From the NCBI GenBank assembly GCA_000755425.1, contig BBMT01000002.1:574806-638805 (forward strand): 64,000 nucleotides of DNA, read 5' to 3'. The number at the start of each line of letters is the position of its first letter. Position 1 is the stretch's first letter. A model generated the notes under the pieces. It made no database searches and was not told the DNA's origin. It was given only the letters and a program-made list of their open reading frames with translations. This document shows, one piece after another, positions 28,037-39,031 of the stretch. This stretch comes from Vibrio maritimus. Its GTDB lineage: Bacteria > Pseudomonadota > Gammaproteobacteria > Enterobacterales > Vibrionaceae. Both the position numbers and the translations under genes were made by a program.

Positions 28037-29784
28037 GTGGCTCAAGATAACCAGTCGACCGACGTCGCAGTCATGGATAGTGGTGCGGACACCGCAATGG
28101 TCTCTAGCACAGACATCTCAACCGATAGTCAAAATCCTGACATCAATGAAAAAAGCAGCTCCAAATTTGATTTGGCCGTCGGCGATCTCGATCTGCTGCG
28201 ACAAATCGTACTGGTTCTGTCGATCTCAATCTGCGTCGCCTTGATTGTGATGCTCTTTTTCTGGGTCAAAGAGCCAGAAATGCGCCCACTTGGGGTATAC
28301 GAAACTGAAGAATTGATCCCGGTTCTTGACTATCTCGATCAGCAAAAAGTTGCCTATAAACTTAATGGCAACTCTTTGAGCGTACCTGCAAGCGAGTACA
28401 ATAGTCTCAAGTTAGATATGGTGCGTGCTGGACTTAATCGCTCGTCGAATGCTGGCGACGATATCTTGATGCAAGACATGGGGTTTGGTGTATCTCAGCG
28501 TCTTGAGCAAGAGCGTCTCAAACTTAGCCGTGAAAGGCAGCTCGCCAAAGCTATTGAGCAAATGAAGCAAGTGCGCACCGCGCGCATATTGCTCGCACTA
28601 CCAAAACAAAGCGTGTTTGTTCGTCATAACCAGGAAGCGTCTGCTTCGGTATTTCTGACTCTGGCGATGGGCGCGTCACTCAAACAACAAGAAGTCGATT
28701 CTGTTGTCGATATGGTAGCGAGCGCTGTCCCAGGCATGAAGCCATCACGTATTACCGTTACTGATCAACATGGTCGTCTTCTCAACTCAGGCTCTCAAGA
28801 TGCGACTTCAATGGCAAGGCGTAAAGAGCAAGAGCTTGAGCGCAACCAAGAACAGGCGCTGCGTGAGAAAATTGATTCCGTTCTTATCCCAATTTTGGGT
28901 TTGGGCAACTACACCGCTCAGGTTGATATTGAACTCGACTTTAGTGCTGTCGAGCAAACGCGTAAGCGCTTTGATCCTAACACTCCAGCAACACGAAGCG
29001 AGTACACGCTAGAGGATTACAACAACGGCAATGTGGTTGCCGGTGTGCCTGGTGCGCTGAGTAACCAGCCGCCAGCCGATGCGTCGATTCCGACCGATGT
29101 GGCGCAAATGAAAGATGGCTCAGTGATGGGGCAAGGTTCGGTACACAAAGAAGCAACGCGCAACTTTGAGCTCGATACCACCATCAGTCATGAGCGTAAA
29201 CAAACAGGTGTGGTTAACCGACAAACCGTTGCAGTTGCAATTAAAAACCGCGCGAAAGTCAATCCCGATACCGGTGAAGTGACGTACGAACCGCGCTCTG
29301 AAAGTGAGCTGGCAGCACTGCGTCAAATACTCGTGGGTGCGGTAGGCTTTAACGAAAATCGCGGCGACTTGTTGAATGTTCTTAGTATGACTTTCGAAGA
29401 GCCAGCTGCTGAGCTTCTGCCAGATGTGCCATTTGGGAGCATCCAAACTTCAATGATTGGATTCGCTGGTTCGCAAGTGCGCTGGTGATTGTGGTTGTTG
29501 TGATGGTGCTTATCCGTCCTGCGATGAAGAAACTGCTTAATCCTGCTGCCGCTGAAGAAGACGAGCAGCTGTATGGACCTGACGGTCTGCCGCTCGGTGC
29601 GGATGGTGAAACCAGCTTGATTGGCACCGATATTGACGGCAGTGAGCTGTTTGAATTTAGCTCCGGCATTGATTTGCCGAATCTACATAAAGATGAAGAT
29701 GTGTTGAAAGCCGTGCGTGCACTGGTCGCCAACGAACCTGAACTGGCTGCGCAAGTAGTGAAAAACTGGATGGCCGAGAACTAA
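28037..29784 (+). CDS. fliF: FliF, MS-ring protein (frameshifted)
   Basis: FliF forms the inner-membrane MS ring that carries the rod and switch. Starts with GTG (AQDNQSTDVAV after it). First membrane segment about residues 60-80 (QIVLVLSISICVALIVMLFF), periplasmic ring-building motifs, and a second membrane segment (WFASALVIVVVVMVLI) near the C-terminus followed by the FliG-binding tail (LVANEPELAAQVVKNWM). The frame breaks at 29432-29434 (TTTT read as TTT; restored: VPFWEHPNFNDWIRWF). Repaired length about 582. Its stop overlaps the fliG start by one base. Confidence 0.95.
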
Positions 29785-30835
29785 TGGCAAACGATATTGT
29801 AGCGGCCAATGGTGGCCAAATAGTGGAATCTAGCGTTGATATCGCCTCAATTGGTGGTGATGAAAAAGCAGCTATTTTGTTATTGAGTCTGAATGAGTCT
29901 GATGCGGCGAGCATTATCCGTCACCTTGAGCTAAGCAGGTTCAGCGTGTTGGTAGCGCAATGGCGAAAGCAACTGACCTGAGTCAAGATAAAGTCGGCGT
30001 TGTGCACCGCGCATTTTTGGAAGACATTCAGAAATACACCAACATCGGTATGGGCAGTGAAGACTTCATGCGTAATGCTTTGGTTGCTGCACTCGGTGAA
30101 GACAAGGCCAACAACTTGGTTGACCAAATTTTGCTGGGTACGGGTTCAAAAGGTCTCGATTCATTGAAATGGATGGATCCACGCCAAGTAGCAAGCATTA
30201 TTGTAAACGAGCACCCACAGATCCAAACCATTGTTCTTTCTTACCTAGAAGCGGATCAATCAGCAGAAATCTTGTCACAGTTCCCTGAACGTGTTCGCCT
30301 TGATTTGATGATGCGTATCGCCAACCTAGAAGAAGTTCAGCCGTCTGCACTTGCAGAGCTGAACGAAATCATGGAGAAACAGTTCGCAGGCCAAGCTGGT
30401 GCACAAGCTGCCAAGATTGGTGGCCTGAAGGCAGCGGCGGAGATCATGAACTACCTAGACAACAACGTCGAAGGTATCCTCATGGATCAAATTCGCGACC
30501 AAGACGAAGACATGGCGACTCAGATTCAAGACCTCATGTTTGTGTTCGAAAACCTTATCGAAGTCGACGACCAGGGTATTCAGAAGCTGCTTAGAGACGT
30601 ACCGCAAGACGTGTTGCAGCGTGCACTGAAAGGTGCAGATGAAGGTCTTAAAGAGAAGATCTTCAACAACATGTCGAAACGTGCTGCAGATATAATGCGT
30701 GAAGACATTGAAGCGATGCCGCCAGTACGTGTCGCAGATGTGGAGGCCGCGCAAAAAGAAGTGCTCACTATTGCAAGGCGTATGGCAGACAACGGAGAAC
30801 TTATGCTGTCCGGTGGCGCAGACGAGTTCTTGTAA
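29784..30835 (+). CDS. fliG: FliG, motor switch protein (frameshifted)
   Basis: FliG sits on the MS ring and contacts the stator to make torque. The N-terminus (GGDEKAAILLLSLNESDAA) is in the first frame. The frame breaks near 29931 (CC read as C; restored: RHLEPKQVQRVGSAMAKA). The middle domain has the EHPQ motif (VNEHPQIQTIVLSYLE) and the C-terminal torque helix has QIQDLMFVFENLIEVDDQG with the charged residues that face the stator (RDVPQDVLQRALKGADEGLK). Repaired length about 351 residues, normal. Confidence 0.95.
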
Positions 30836-30859
30836 TCCCAGTTAAAAGAAGGTTTGCCG

Positions 30860-31660
30860 ATGTCTGGTGATCGAAAACGTGGCTTTTTACGCCCATCTGA
30901 AGATAACACTGTAGAGCAAGCGCATTCGTGGGGCTTGCCTGACTACACCTCTCAAGTGACTCAAGAAGCTAGAGAAACGGCGCTTAACTATGACCCGAGC
31001 TGGACTCCTCGTGAAGAGGTCGCTCAGGAAGAAGAGCCGTTAATGCTCACCGAGGAGCAAATCGAGCAAATCAAACAAGGCGCCTACCAAGATGGTCTTT
31101 TCCAAGGCCAAGAAGCGGGCTTTAAGCAAGGTTATGACAAAGGCAAAGAGGAAGGCCTCGCTGCCGGTCATAGCGAAGGTTTAGAGCTGGGTAAAGCAGA
31201 AGGCGTGTCGGCCGGTGAAGAGTACATTAAACAGCAAGTCGACACCTTCATGGAGCTTGCTAATCAGTTTGCGAACCCGCTTGAGCTGATGAACAATCAA
31301 GTTGAAAAGCAGCTGGTAGATATGGTGCTAGCACTGACCAAAGAAGTCGTGCATGTCGAAGTTCAAACTAACCCACAAATCATCCTCGATACCATTAAAC
31401 AGTCAGTGGAAGCTTTGCCTATCCTAGGTCATGCGATTACGTTAAAACTCAACCCGATTGATGTTGATATCGTGCGCGCCGCTTATGGTGATGATGAGCT
31501 AAACATTCGCAATTGGACATTAGCCGTCGAACCGTCGCTTAATCGCGGTGATGTGTATATTGAGGCGGGCGATTCTAGCGTGAGTTATAAACTGGAAGAT
31601 CGCGTTAAAAACGTTCTCCAGAGCTTTTGCGGTGCCAATCGCCACCAAGGGGGCGAGTAA
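30860..31660 (+). CDS. fliH: FliH, negative regulator and tether of the export ATPase
   Basis: FliH dimers bind FliI and link it to the C ring through FliN. I chose ATG 30860, preceded by AAGAAGG; an upstream in-frame TTG at 30854 is less likely. The 266-residue protein has an acidic N-terminus, a central helix with repeated GxxxG spacing (about 75-120; [20 protein letters not shown]), which is a FliH hallmark, and the C-terminal domain beginning [18 protein letters not shown]. Its stop overlaps the fliI start by one base. Confidence 0.95.
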   Translation: MSGDRKRGFLRPSEDNTVEQAHSWGLPDYTSQVTQEARETALNYDPSWTPREEVAQEEEPLMLTEEQIEQIKQGAYQDGLFQGQEAGFKQGYDKGKEEGLAAGHSEGLELGKAEGVSAGEEYIKQQVDTFMELANQFANPLELMNNQVEKQLVDMVLALTKEVVHVEVQTNPQIILDTIKQSVEALPILGHAITLKLNPIDVDIVRAAYGDDELNIRNWTLAVEPSLNRGDVYIEAGDSSVSYKLEDRVKNVLQSFCGANRHQGGE

Positions 31661-32981
31661 TGCAGCCGTTGGCTCAGCGACTGGCCAACTACAAGGTCGA
31701 AGGCCATAAGTCTCGAGCAACTGCTTCCGGCAAACTGGTTCGTGTAGTGGGCTTAACGCTCGAAGCGATCGGTTGTAAAGCGCCTATCGGCAGCCTGTGT
31801 AAGGTGGAAACCATGCATGGCGATATGGACGCTGAAGTGGTTGGCTTTTCTGGCGAACATCTCTACCTAATGCCAAGTGAGCAAATCACGGGCGTATTGC
31901 CGGGGGCAAAAGTCACCCCAATGGCGTCGGAAACGGGTTTGCCTGTTGGAATGGAACTCCTTGGCCGTGTCATTGATGGCGTGGGTAATCCACTTGATGG
32001 CCTTGGCGACATCTACACTGAAAAGCGCGCCTCATTCAACGCTGAGCCTATCAACCCATTGGCACGAAAGCCAATCACTGAGCCTTTGGATGTTGGTCTT
32101 AAAGCCATCAATGGCCTGTTAACGGTTGGTAAAGGTCAGCGTATTGGTCTATTTGCCGGCTCCGGTGTGGGTAAGTCGGTGACGCTTGGCATGATGACTC
32201 GCGGCACGACTGCGCAGGTGGTTGTGGTTGGCCTAATTGGTGAGCGTGGACGCGAAGTAAAAGAATTCATAGAAGAGATTTTGGGTACCGAGGGGCGTCA
32301 GCGCTCAGTAGTGGTTGCAGCTCCTGCTGATGCTTCACCGCTGATGCGCCTGAAAGGCTGTCAAACCGCTTTGACCATTGCCGAGTATTTTCGGGATCAG
32401 GGGTTGGATGTGTTGCTACTCATGGACTCGCTGACTCGTTTTGCCCAAGCGCAGCGTGAAATTGCCCTCTCTGTAGGTGAACCGCCAGCAACCAAAGGTT
32501 ATCCGCCATCGGTGTTCGCTAAACTGCCTGCTTGGTAGAGCGTGCCGGTAATGGTGACGTTAATCAGGGCTCGATTACAGCATTTTTCACGGTATTGACG
32601 GAGGGGGATGACTTACAAGATCCGATTGCTGATGCCTCGCGAGCCATTCTAGATGGTCATATTGTGTTATCACGTGAAATGGCAGATGCAGGTCATTATC
32701 CGGCTATTGATGTCGAAAAATCGGTGAGTCGTGTCATGCCACAAATTACCGATGACCAGCATGTCCTGATGTCGAAAGCCGTGCGACAAATTCTGTCCGT
32801 TTGCCGTAAAAATCAAGATTTGGTATCGATTGGTGCCTATAAACCGGGAACCGATCCAGCCATCGATAGTGCGTTCACCTTGAAACCAAAACTCGACCAA
32901 TACTTACAACAAAGTATGCGAGAAACCGTGCCTTACGGCATGTGCCTTGGCATGTTGAAACAGCTTCTTTCCGTAGAGTAG
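31660..32981 (+). CDS. fliI: FliI, flagellar export ATPase (frameshifted)
   Basis: F1-type ATPase that energises substrate entry to the export gate. Walker A is [13 protein letters not shown] near residue 165, followed by [13 protein letters not shown] and the Walker B region [17 protein letters not shown]. The frame breaks at 32532-32533 (TTT read as TT; restored: [15 protein letters not shown]), after which the second part ([38 protein letters not shown]) completes about 440 residues. An upstream in-frame reading starting at 31627 lies inside fliH and is rejected. Confidence 0.96.
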
Positions 32982-32988
32982 TCATTGT

Positions 32989-33432
32989 ATGGAAAACGCC
33001 CTAGAGTTCTTGCTTGAGCAAGCGAAAGACAACGAACAACAAGCGGTGCTGGCACTAAATAAAGCTCGCACTGAGCTGGAAGGCTATTATCAACAAGTGC
33101 AACAAATTGAGCAGTATCGACTTGATTACTGCAATCAGTTGGTTGCTCGCGGACAAGAGGGATTAACGGCAAGCCAATATGGGCACCTCAATCGCTTTCT
33201 CACTCAGTTAGATGAAACGCTCACAAAGCAAAAGTCAGCCGAGGGGCACTTTAAGCAGCAAGTGGAAGACTGTGAAGAGTATTGGCACAACACTCGTAAA
33301 CAGCGTCAGTCTTACGAGTGGTTGATTGAGAAAAAAGCCAAAGAAAAAGCCCAGCTCGAAGCAAAGCGCGATCAAAAGCAAATGGATGAATTCTCGAACT
33401 TGTTGTTCGCCCGTCGTCGCCAAGCACGTTAA
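32989..33432 (+). CDS. fliJ: FliJ, flagellar export protein
   Basis: Small coiled-coil protein of 147 residues that fits into the FliI ring like the gamma stalk of F1 and links to FlhA. The sequence is almost all heptad-like, charged helices (LEFLLEQAKDNEQQAVLALN, then YYQQVQQIEQYRLDYCNQL and KQRQSYEWLIEKKAKEKAQL). It follows fliI by 7 bases and ends the fliE-J run; a 145-base gap with only a weak hairpin (GGCGG/CCGCC at 33524-33540) separates it from fliK. Confidence 0.93.
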   Translation: MENALEFLLEQAKDNEQQAVLALNKARTELEGYYQQVQQIEQYRLDYCNQLVARGQEGLTASQYGHLNRFLTQLDETLTKQKSAEGHFKQQVEDCEEYWHNTRKQRQSYEWLIEKKAKEKAQLEAKRDQKQMDEFSNLLFARRRQAR

Positions 33433-33577
33433 TTTCCCGTCTCGATTTTCTGGCCTCCACTTTCTGACTCACTTGGGCACGATACTCGGTATAAAAATTG
33501 CATCGACCTGCCTAGTGAATATGGGCGGCAAGTTTCCGCCGAGTCAGCAACCTTTTTAAATAACGGGCGTAAATGGA

Positions 33578-35326
33578 ATGAGTCTGTCGATTTCAAATAA
33601 CAGCGTATCGAATAGCGTGCTGCCAAAGAGTGAAGGAAAAGCTTCAGTCTCTGAGAGTGATGCTGGCGAAAGCCGGGATTTTGGGATAAGTTCAAAGACG
33701 CGCTATCTCCAGAAAAGTCTGAAGCTGATCAAAAGGTTGAGGGCAGTGCAACCAAATCAAAGACCAGTTCTCAGTCAACTGATGCCATGCTGGAAGATGC
33801 GGCAACGCAGACGAAATCCAGTAAAGAGAACACTTCTGATGAAGAGGTGTCTGATGTAAAAGCGGCAAAGACGGATAAGGTTGAGATTGCCGCGCAGAGT
33901 AAAGACTCAGAAGCTTCTGTCAAAAAAAATGACAGATGATGCAGCGCTGGCTGGTGCTACTCAAATTAATACTGAAGAGCCCGCGGATTTAGCCGCAGCC
34001 CAGTCTTCTGAAAACAAGCCTTCTATAGCCAAGTCCGGTAGCAATTCAACAAAGGTTGGCGCAGACGCTGAGCAAGCTATGTCTGAAAATGCAGAGCTGC
34101 TCTCGCGTCTCGATGAGTCCAATAAGGCCCTTAAAAAGCCTGCTGATGGTGAGGCAGAGAAGGTTGCAGGCGCAGCAGTAGGCGTTGCCGCCGCTGAGCA
34201 AGCACTGCCTTCATCGCAGTCTTCTTCGCAAAACTCTGAACAAATAGCATCTTCGATAACGGATGGTAAGCCAGAGCTAGCAGGTAAACAGGCTCAAGGT
34301 TCGAATACAGTATTCGCGGCCGCCGCGGCGGGCGCACATGCTTCTGACGGTAAATTGACGCAAGCTTCTGATGCTAAGACTGCGCTCGGAGCGGAAGGCG
34401 AGGGCAAGGGGCAAGCAAACATTGCTTGGAGTAAATCCGACGCGGAACTTGCCGCCAAATCAGAAGCGAAAGCAGCACTTGCAGGTGCCGCTATTGCAGC
34501 GGATAAAATGCCGCCTACTGCAACGTCTCCTACGGGCGTATCTTCTACTGGTGCCGCTCTTCAAACTCAGTCGCAAGTGAGTGCACAAGCCAGTTCAGCC
34601 CAAGTACCGGTTCAAGGTGCTCAAGTCGCCAGCCAACCCGCTGGTGAGATGGCCGCTGCCGCAGCAATGATGGCAGGTGGGAAAGAGCTTGGTGGTACCG
34701 ATGCAACCAAAGCAGGTTCACCGATGGGCACGCAAGTGGCTGGCGCGAATATCAATGGAATTAAAGGCGCTAATAAAGCTCAAAATCCGGCAGGCTTAGG
34801 CAATGACACTGCGCTACAAGCAACTGGCGCGTTAACGGCGACCCAGCAATTGCGTGCTGAGCAGCAGGCGCCCGCAGCCTCAGCGGTTCAATCACCAATG
34901 GTAATGACAAAAGAAAATGCCAGCGATCAGGTAGCTGAGCGTGTGCAAATGATGATGTCGAAGAACTTAAAGCACGTCGATATCCGACTTGATCCGCCAG
35001 AGCTAGGCCGTATGCAAATTCGCATGAGCCTGAACAACGATTCGGCAACGGTGCACTTTACCGTTCAAAACCAGCAGACTCGCGACATGGTTGACCAAGC
35101 GATGCCAAGGCTTCGTGAGATGTTGTCACAGCAAGGCATTCAGTTGGCGGACACATCCGTACAGCAGCAAGGTCAGCAGCAGCGCCATGCGTCACACGGT
35201 TCAGGTAGCAGCGGTTCAGGCAATGGCACATCAAATGGTGGCAGCGACGTTGATAGTGTTGAGAATGGCACTAGCGTTGACGTTGCTGTAAAACAGAATA
35301 AAGATGGCATAAGTTACTATGCATAA
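33578..35326 (+). CDS. fliK: FliK, hook-length control protein (two frameshifts)
   Basis: Secreted ruler that ends hook growth and switches export specificity through FlhB. The conserved C-terminal domain is clear (about 445-530): KHVDIRLDPPELGRMQIRMS, then ATVHFTVQNQQTRDMVDQAM. The rest is a long Ala/Ser/Gln-rich region of low complexity. The frame breaks in a T run at 33679-33682 (one T missing; restored: ESRDFWDKFKDALSPEK) and in an A8 run at 33922-33929, where one A is extra (restored: EASVKKMTDDAALAG). Repaired length about 582 residues. Confidence 0.9.
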
Positions 35327-35398
35327 AGTAGAAAATTACGATGCATAAAGTAACAAGTGATTGTGTCTAAAACAAAATAACGCAGTAGTTGAAGAATT

Positions 35399-35899
35399 AT
35401 GGCTGAAGAAAGTTTACAACCCGCAAAAAACAACAGCAAAAAGATGCTGATCATTATTGTTGCTGCTGTCGTGATACTGCTTGGTGTCGGCGGTGGCGCA
35501 TATTGGTTTTTGAGCTCCGATGACACAGTGAGTGCATCACCGACACAAAGTACTTCGGGAGGTGCTGCGGTGCCTGTTGACCCTATTTCTTATGTCAATC
35601 TTGCCCAGCCGTTTCTGTTTAACGCCACTGGGAAGCAGCGCGATCGTACTGTGCAAATTAAAGTCCAGCTTATGGTTCGTGGCTTAGATAACGAGAGTCA
35701 AGCGCGTTACCATTCACCATTAATTGAAAGCACTCTACTTTCAACGTTTGCCTCTGCGACGGTAGAGCAACTGCGCAGTTCGACAGGTCGTGTCGAGCTT
35801 CGTGATCAAGCGACCACTGATGTTCAAACAAGCCTCAGTCAAGTAGTAGGTTCGCCAGTGGTTGAGCGTGTGTTATTTACCGATTTTGTAATCCAATAG
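35399..35899 (+). CDS. fliL: FliL, flagellar basal body-associated protein
   Basis: Single-pass inner-membrane protein near the stators that supports torque. The 166 residues comprise a short cytoplasmic tail, one membrane segment (about 17-37; MLIIIVAAVVILLGVGGGAYW), a linker rich in Ser/Thr, and the periplasmic FliL domain (YVNLAQPFLFNATGKQRDRT, then SPLIESTLLSTFASA). It is separated from fliM by 7 bases. Intact. Confidence 0.95.
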   Translation: MAEESLQPAKNNSKKMLIIIVAAVVILLGVGGGAYWFLSSDDTVSASPTQSTSGGAAVPVDPISYVNLAQPFLFNATGKQRDRTVQIKVQLMVRGLDNESQARYHSPLIESTLLSTFASATVEQLRSSTGRVELRDQATTDVQTSLSQVVGSPVVERVLFTDFVIQ

Positions 35900-35906
35900 G
35901 TGCATT

Positions 35907-36955
35907 GTGACCGATTTATTAAGCCAAGATGAGATTGATGCGCTACTGCACGGTGTGGATGACGTCGATGAGGTAGAGGACGAGCTGGATCAAGATCCGG
36001 CGGATGTTGTCCATTTCGACTTTTCATCCCAAGATCGCATTGTTCGTGGTCGCATGCCGACGCTTGAGCTGATCAACGAGCGTTTTGCGCGCCACATGCG
36101 CATCAGTTTGTTTAACATGCTGCGCAAAACAGCCGAAGTGTCGATCAACGGTGTGCAGATGATGAAATTTGGTGAGTACCAAAACACTCTGTATGTTCCG
36201 ACCAGCTTAAACATGGTGAGATTCCGTCCGCTTAAAGGTACGGCACTGATCACCATGGAAGCACGTTTGGTGTTCATCTTAGTTGAGAACTTTTTCGGTG
36301 GAGACGGCCGTTTCCACGCCAAGATAGAAGGCCGAGAGTTTACTCCAACCGAGCGCCGTATCATTCAGCTGTTAATGAAAACAGTGTTTGAAGACTACAA
36401 AGAAGCGTGGTCGCCAGTAATGGGTGTCGAGTTCGAGTACTTAGACTCAGAAGTGAACCCGAGTATGGCGAACATCGTCAGTCCAACAGAGGTCATTGTG
36501 GTGAGTTCTTTCCACATTGAAGTCGATGGTGGCGGCGGTGACTTCCACGTTGTGATGCCTTACTCCATGGTAGAGCCTATTCGTGAACTGCTTGATGCGG
36601 GTGTGCAGTCCGACAAAATGGAAACCGACGTCCGCTGGAGCAGCGCTTTACGTGAAGAAATCATGGATGTTCCTGTCAACTTTCGCGTCAACTTATTAGA
36701 GAAAGATGTGTCGCTGCGCGATCTCATGGAGCTGCAAGCAGGCGATATTATCCCAATCGAGATGCCCGAAAACGCCACTATGTTTGTTGAAGACTTGCCA
36801 ACCTTCCGAGTGAAGATGGGACGCTCTGGCGAGAAAGTCGCGGTACAAGTATCGGAAAAGATTCGTCGCCGGATGTGGTGAAAACCGACTTGGCTTTCCT
36901 TGGCAAAGACATCATGGCTGAGCTTGAGCACGTCGAAGATTTAGACCAAGAATAA
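35907..36955 (+). CDS. fliM: FliM, motor switch protein (frameshift near the 3' end)
   Basis: C-ring protein that binds CheY-P and sets rotation sense. Starts with GTG. The CheY-P-binding N-terminal segment LLSQDEIDALLHGVDD is intact, followed by the CheC-like middle domain and the C-terminal SpoA domain (VNLLEKDVSLRDLMELQAGD). The frame breaks near 36866 (TT read as T; restored: SEKIRSPDVVKTDLAFLGKD), extending the protein to TAA at 36953-36955. Repaired length about 349; the short stop at 36881 is an artefact. Confidence 0.95.
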
Positions 36956-37007
36956 TCAAACTGCGCGGGTGCGTGGTGCAACAGAATAACAGAAGTAGAG
37001 ATAACCA

Positions 37008-37418
37008 ATGACAATCAGTGATGACCAAAAATTAGCGGACGAGTGGGCAGCGGCACTGGGCGAAGATCCAATGGCGCCTGATGTAGATGTGGATGAAGTG
37101 CTGGCGGCACCGTTGGATGAATTAGAAGATTCACCAGCCCCAATTACTGATGATGAACGTCGTAAGCTCGACACCATTATGGATATTCCAGTCACTATTT
37201 CGATGGAAGTAGGACGCTCTCAAATCAGTATTCGTAACCTGCTACAACTTAACCAAGGTTCGGTGGTTGAACTTGACCGTATTGCCGGTGAGTCGCTCGA
37301 TGTGATGGTCAACGGCACCTTGATTGCCCACGGTGAAGTGGTCGTGGTGAACGATAAGTTTGGTATTCGTTTAACGGACGTGATCAGTCAAACTGAGCGC
37401 ATTAAGAAGCTGCGCTAA
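37008..37418 (+). CDS. fliN: FliN, motor switch protein
   Basis: 136-residue C-ring protein that binds FliM and FliH. An acidic N-terminal stretch precedes the SpoA domain (about 60-136) with IPVTISMEVGRSQISIRNLL, QGSVVELDRIAGESLDV and the C-terminal VVVNDKFGIRLTDVIS. Length is normal. It is followed by fliO with a spacing of about 20 bases. Confidence 0.97.
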   Translation: MTISDDQKLADEWAAALGEDPMAPDVDVDEVLAAPLDELEDSPAPITDDERRKLDTIMDIPVTISMEVGRSQISIRNLLQLNQGSVVELDRIAGESLDVMVNGTLIAHGEVVVVNDKFGIRLTDVISQTERIKKLR

Positions 37419-37436
37419 ACAAAGTTAGTGAATGGA

Positions 37437-37871
37437 ATGAGACTGATGACACTGAATCGATATTGGTTGTCCACGATTGGGGCGGCGCTGTTGATGACTT
37501 CTGGAATCGCCAGTGCTGCGGCAGAGGTTTCAGCTAACGGCGGCTCGCCTTTTGATTTTGCTGCAACACTTGGCTCACTCGTCTTAGTGATAGCTGTGAT
37601 CTTGGGTTTGGCATGGGTGTTAAAACGCATGAAAGTGCCATCTTTAGTCAATCAGCAAGGGCTTAAGATTGTTCGCCAAATCCCTGTTGGAACCAAAGAG
37701 CGAATCGCGATCGTAGAAGCGGGTGAAGAACAGTTTTTAGTGGGCATTACCTCACAATCGATTCAACTGATCTCAAAGCTTGAGAAGCCGCTCGAAGAGA
37801 GTGAAGTCTCTCAACCGGCATTTGCTAGTCAGCTGTCGAAAATCATGAAAAAGCAGACTCACAATGACTAA
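37437..37871 (+). CDS. fliO: FliO, export apparatus assembly protein
   Basis: Inner-membrane protein that helps assemble the FliP/FliQ/FliR gate. Possible starts are GTG 37428, ATG 37437 and ATG 37446, all in frame; GGAATGAG before 37446 makes that ATG attractive, and I list 37437 as a compromise. A hydrophobic N-terminus ([18 protein letters not shown]) is followed by a membrane segment ([22 protein letters not shown], seen in part) and a cytoplasmic domain ([18 protein letters not shown]). Its end overlaps fliP by 8 bases. Confidence 0.9.
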   Translation: MRLMTLNRYWLSTIGAALLMTSGIASAAAEVSANGGSPFDFAATLGSLVLVIAVILGLAWVLKRMKVPSLVNQQGLKIVRQIPVGTKERIAIVEAGEEQFLVGITSQSIQLISKLEKPLEESEVSQPAFASQLSKIMKKQTHND

Positions 37872-38742
37872 TTGCATTCGACTTGTTTTTGTTTGCTTAT
37901 TGCTGATTGCAGCGCCACTGTTTTCGGTCGGTGTGAGTGCAGCTGAAGAAGAGTTAGCAACGCCTATTTCAAGCTCTGCTGCCCCAAGTAGCAGCGTTAC
38001 CGTAAGCGGAATGAGCAACGACCGCGGCGCAGCCGGGGCAACCACATCCAGTGCCTTTGGCACAGGGCCGGGTATTCCAGCGTTTACCATGACGACTAAC
38101 CCAGACGGCAGTGAAGACTATTCGGTCAACTTGCAAATATTGGCACTGATGACCATGCTGGGCTTCTTGCCTGCTATGGTGATTTTGATGACGTCATTCA
38201 CCCGCATTGTGGTGGTGATGTCTATCTTGCGCCAAGCAATGGGTTTGCAGCAAACGCCATCCAACCAGGTGATCATTGGTATCGCCATATTCTTGACCTT
38301 CTTTATTATGTCACCGGTGCTCAATCAGGTGAACGAGCAAGCAGTTCAGCCTTATCTCAATGAGCAGATCAGTGCCAAGCAAGCCTTTGAACAAGCACAA
38401 GCGCCCATCAAAGACTTCATGCTTAAGCAAACACGCGTCAAAGATTTGGAGACATTTGTGGAGATGTCGGGCTCAACCGCGCAGAACCCAGAAGATGTGT
38501 CTATGGCGGTGCTTATCCCGGCCTTTATTACTTCAGAGCTGAAAACAGCCTTCCAAATTGGCTTTATGCTGTTCTTACCATTTTTGATCATCGACTTGGT
38601 CGTAGCGTCTATTCTGATGGCAATGGGTATGATGATGCTTTCGCCGATGATTGTATCCTTGCCGTTTAAACTGATGTTGTTCGTGCTGGTGGATGGGTGG
38701 AACCTCATTCTTTCCACCTTGGCCGGCAGTTTCGCCTTGTAG
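37864..38742 (+). CDS. fliP: FliP, export gate membrane protein
   Basis: Core pentamer subunit of the export gate. The 292-residue protein has a cleavable signal peptide ([20 protein letters not shown]), a Ser/Ala-rich linker, then the conserved part: [58 protein letters not shown], and C-terminal membrane helices ([19 protein letters not shown]). Overlaps fliO and is followed after 13 bases by fliQ. Intact and of normal length. Confidence 0.97.
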   Translation: MTNCIRLVFVCLLLIAAPLFSVGVSAAEEELATPISSSAAPSSSVTVSGMSNDRGAAGATTSSAFGTGPGIPAFTMTTNPDGSEDYSVNLQILALMTMLGFLPAMVILMTSFTRIVVVMSILRQAMGLQQTPSNQVIIGIAIFLTFFIMSPVLNQVNEQAVQPYLNEQISAKQAFEQAQAPIKDFMLKQTRVKDLETFVEMSGSTAQNPEDVSMAVLIPAFITSELKTAFQIGFMLFLPFLIIDLVVASILMAMGMMMLSPMIVSLPFKLMLFVLVDGWNLILSTLAGSFAL

Positions 38743-38755
38743 CTGGAGTAGCATT

Positions 38756-39025
38756 ATGACTCCTGAGATGTTTGTTGAACTGTTTAGAGATGCCCTATGG
38801 ATGGTACTCCTACTAGTTTGTGCCATCGTAGTACCGAGCCTTCTAGTGGGTCTTATCGTGGCCATCTTTCAAGCAGCGACATCGATTAACGAACAGACGT
38901 TGAGCTTTTTGCCAAGATTGATTGTCACTATTTTGGCACTGATGGCGTTCGCCCATTGGGGCACGCAGATGATGATGGAGTTTTTCTATGACATCATCGA
39001 GCGACTGCCATTGGTACTGTGGTAA
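38756..39025 (+). CDS. fliQ: FliQ, export gate membrane protein
   Basis: 89-residue two-helix subunit of the export gate. I use ATG 38756 (MTPEMFVELFRDALWMVLLL), preceded by GCTGGAGTAGC; a longer in-frame reading from 38693 runs inside fliP and is rejected. The family motif GLIVAIFQAATSINEQTLSFLP is present in part as IVAIFQAATSINEQTLSF. Followed by fliR after 6 bases. Confidence 0.97.
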   Translation: MTPEMFVELFRDALWMVLLLVCAIVVPSLLVGLIVAIFQAATSINEQTLSFLPRLIVTILALMAFAHWGTQMMMEFFYDIIERLPLVLW

Positions 39026-39031
39026 ACCTAC

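Noticed and set aside
31627..31660. Upstream in-frame extension of fliI
   Set aside because: It lies within the 3' end of fliH; homology and the overlap stop/start at 31658-31662 support ATG 31660.
38693..38755. Upstream in-frame extension of fliQ
   Set aside because: Falls inside fliP; FliQ homology begins at ATG 38756 and gives the standard 89 residues.
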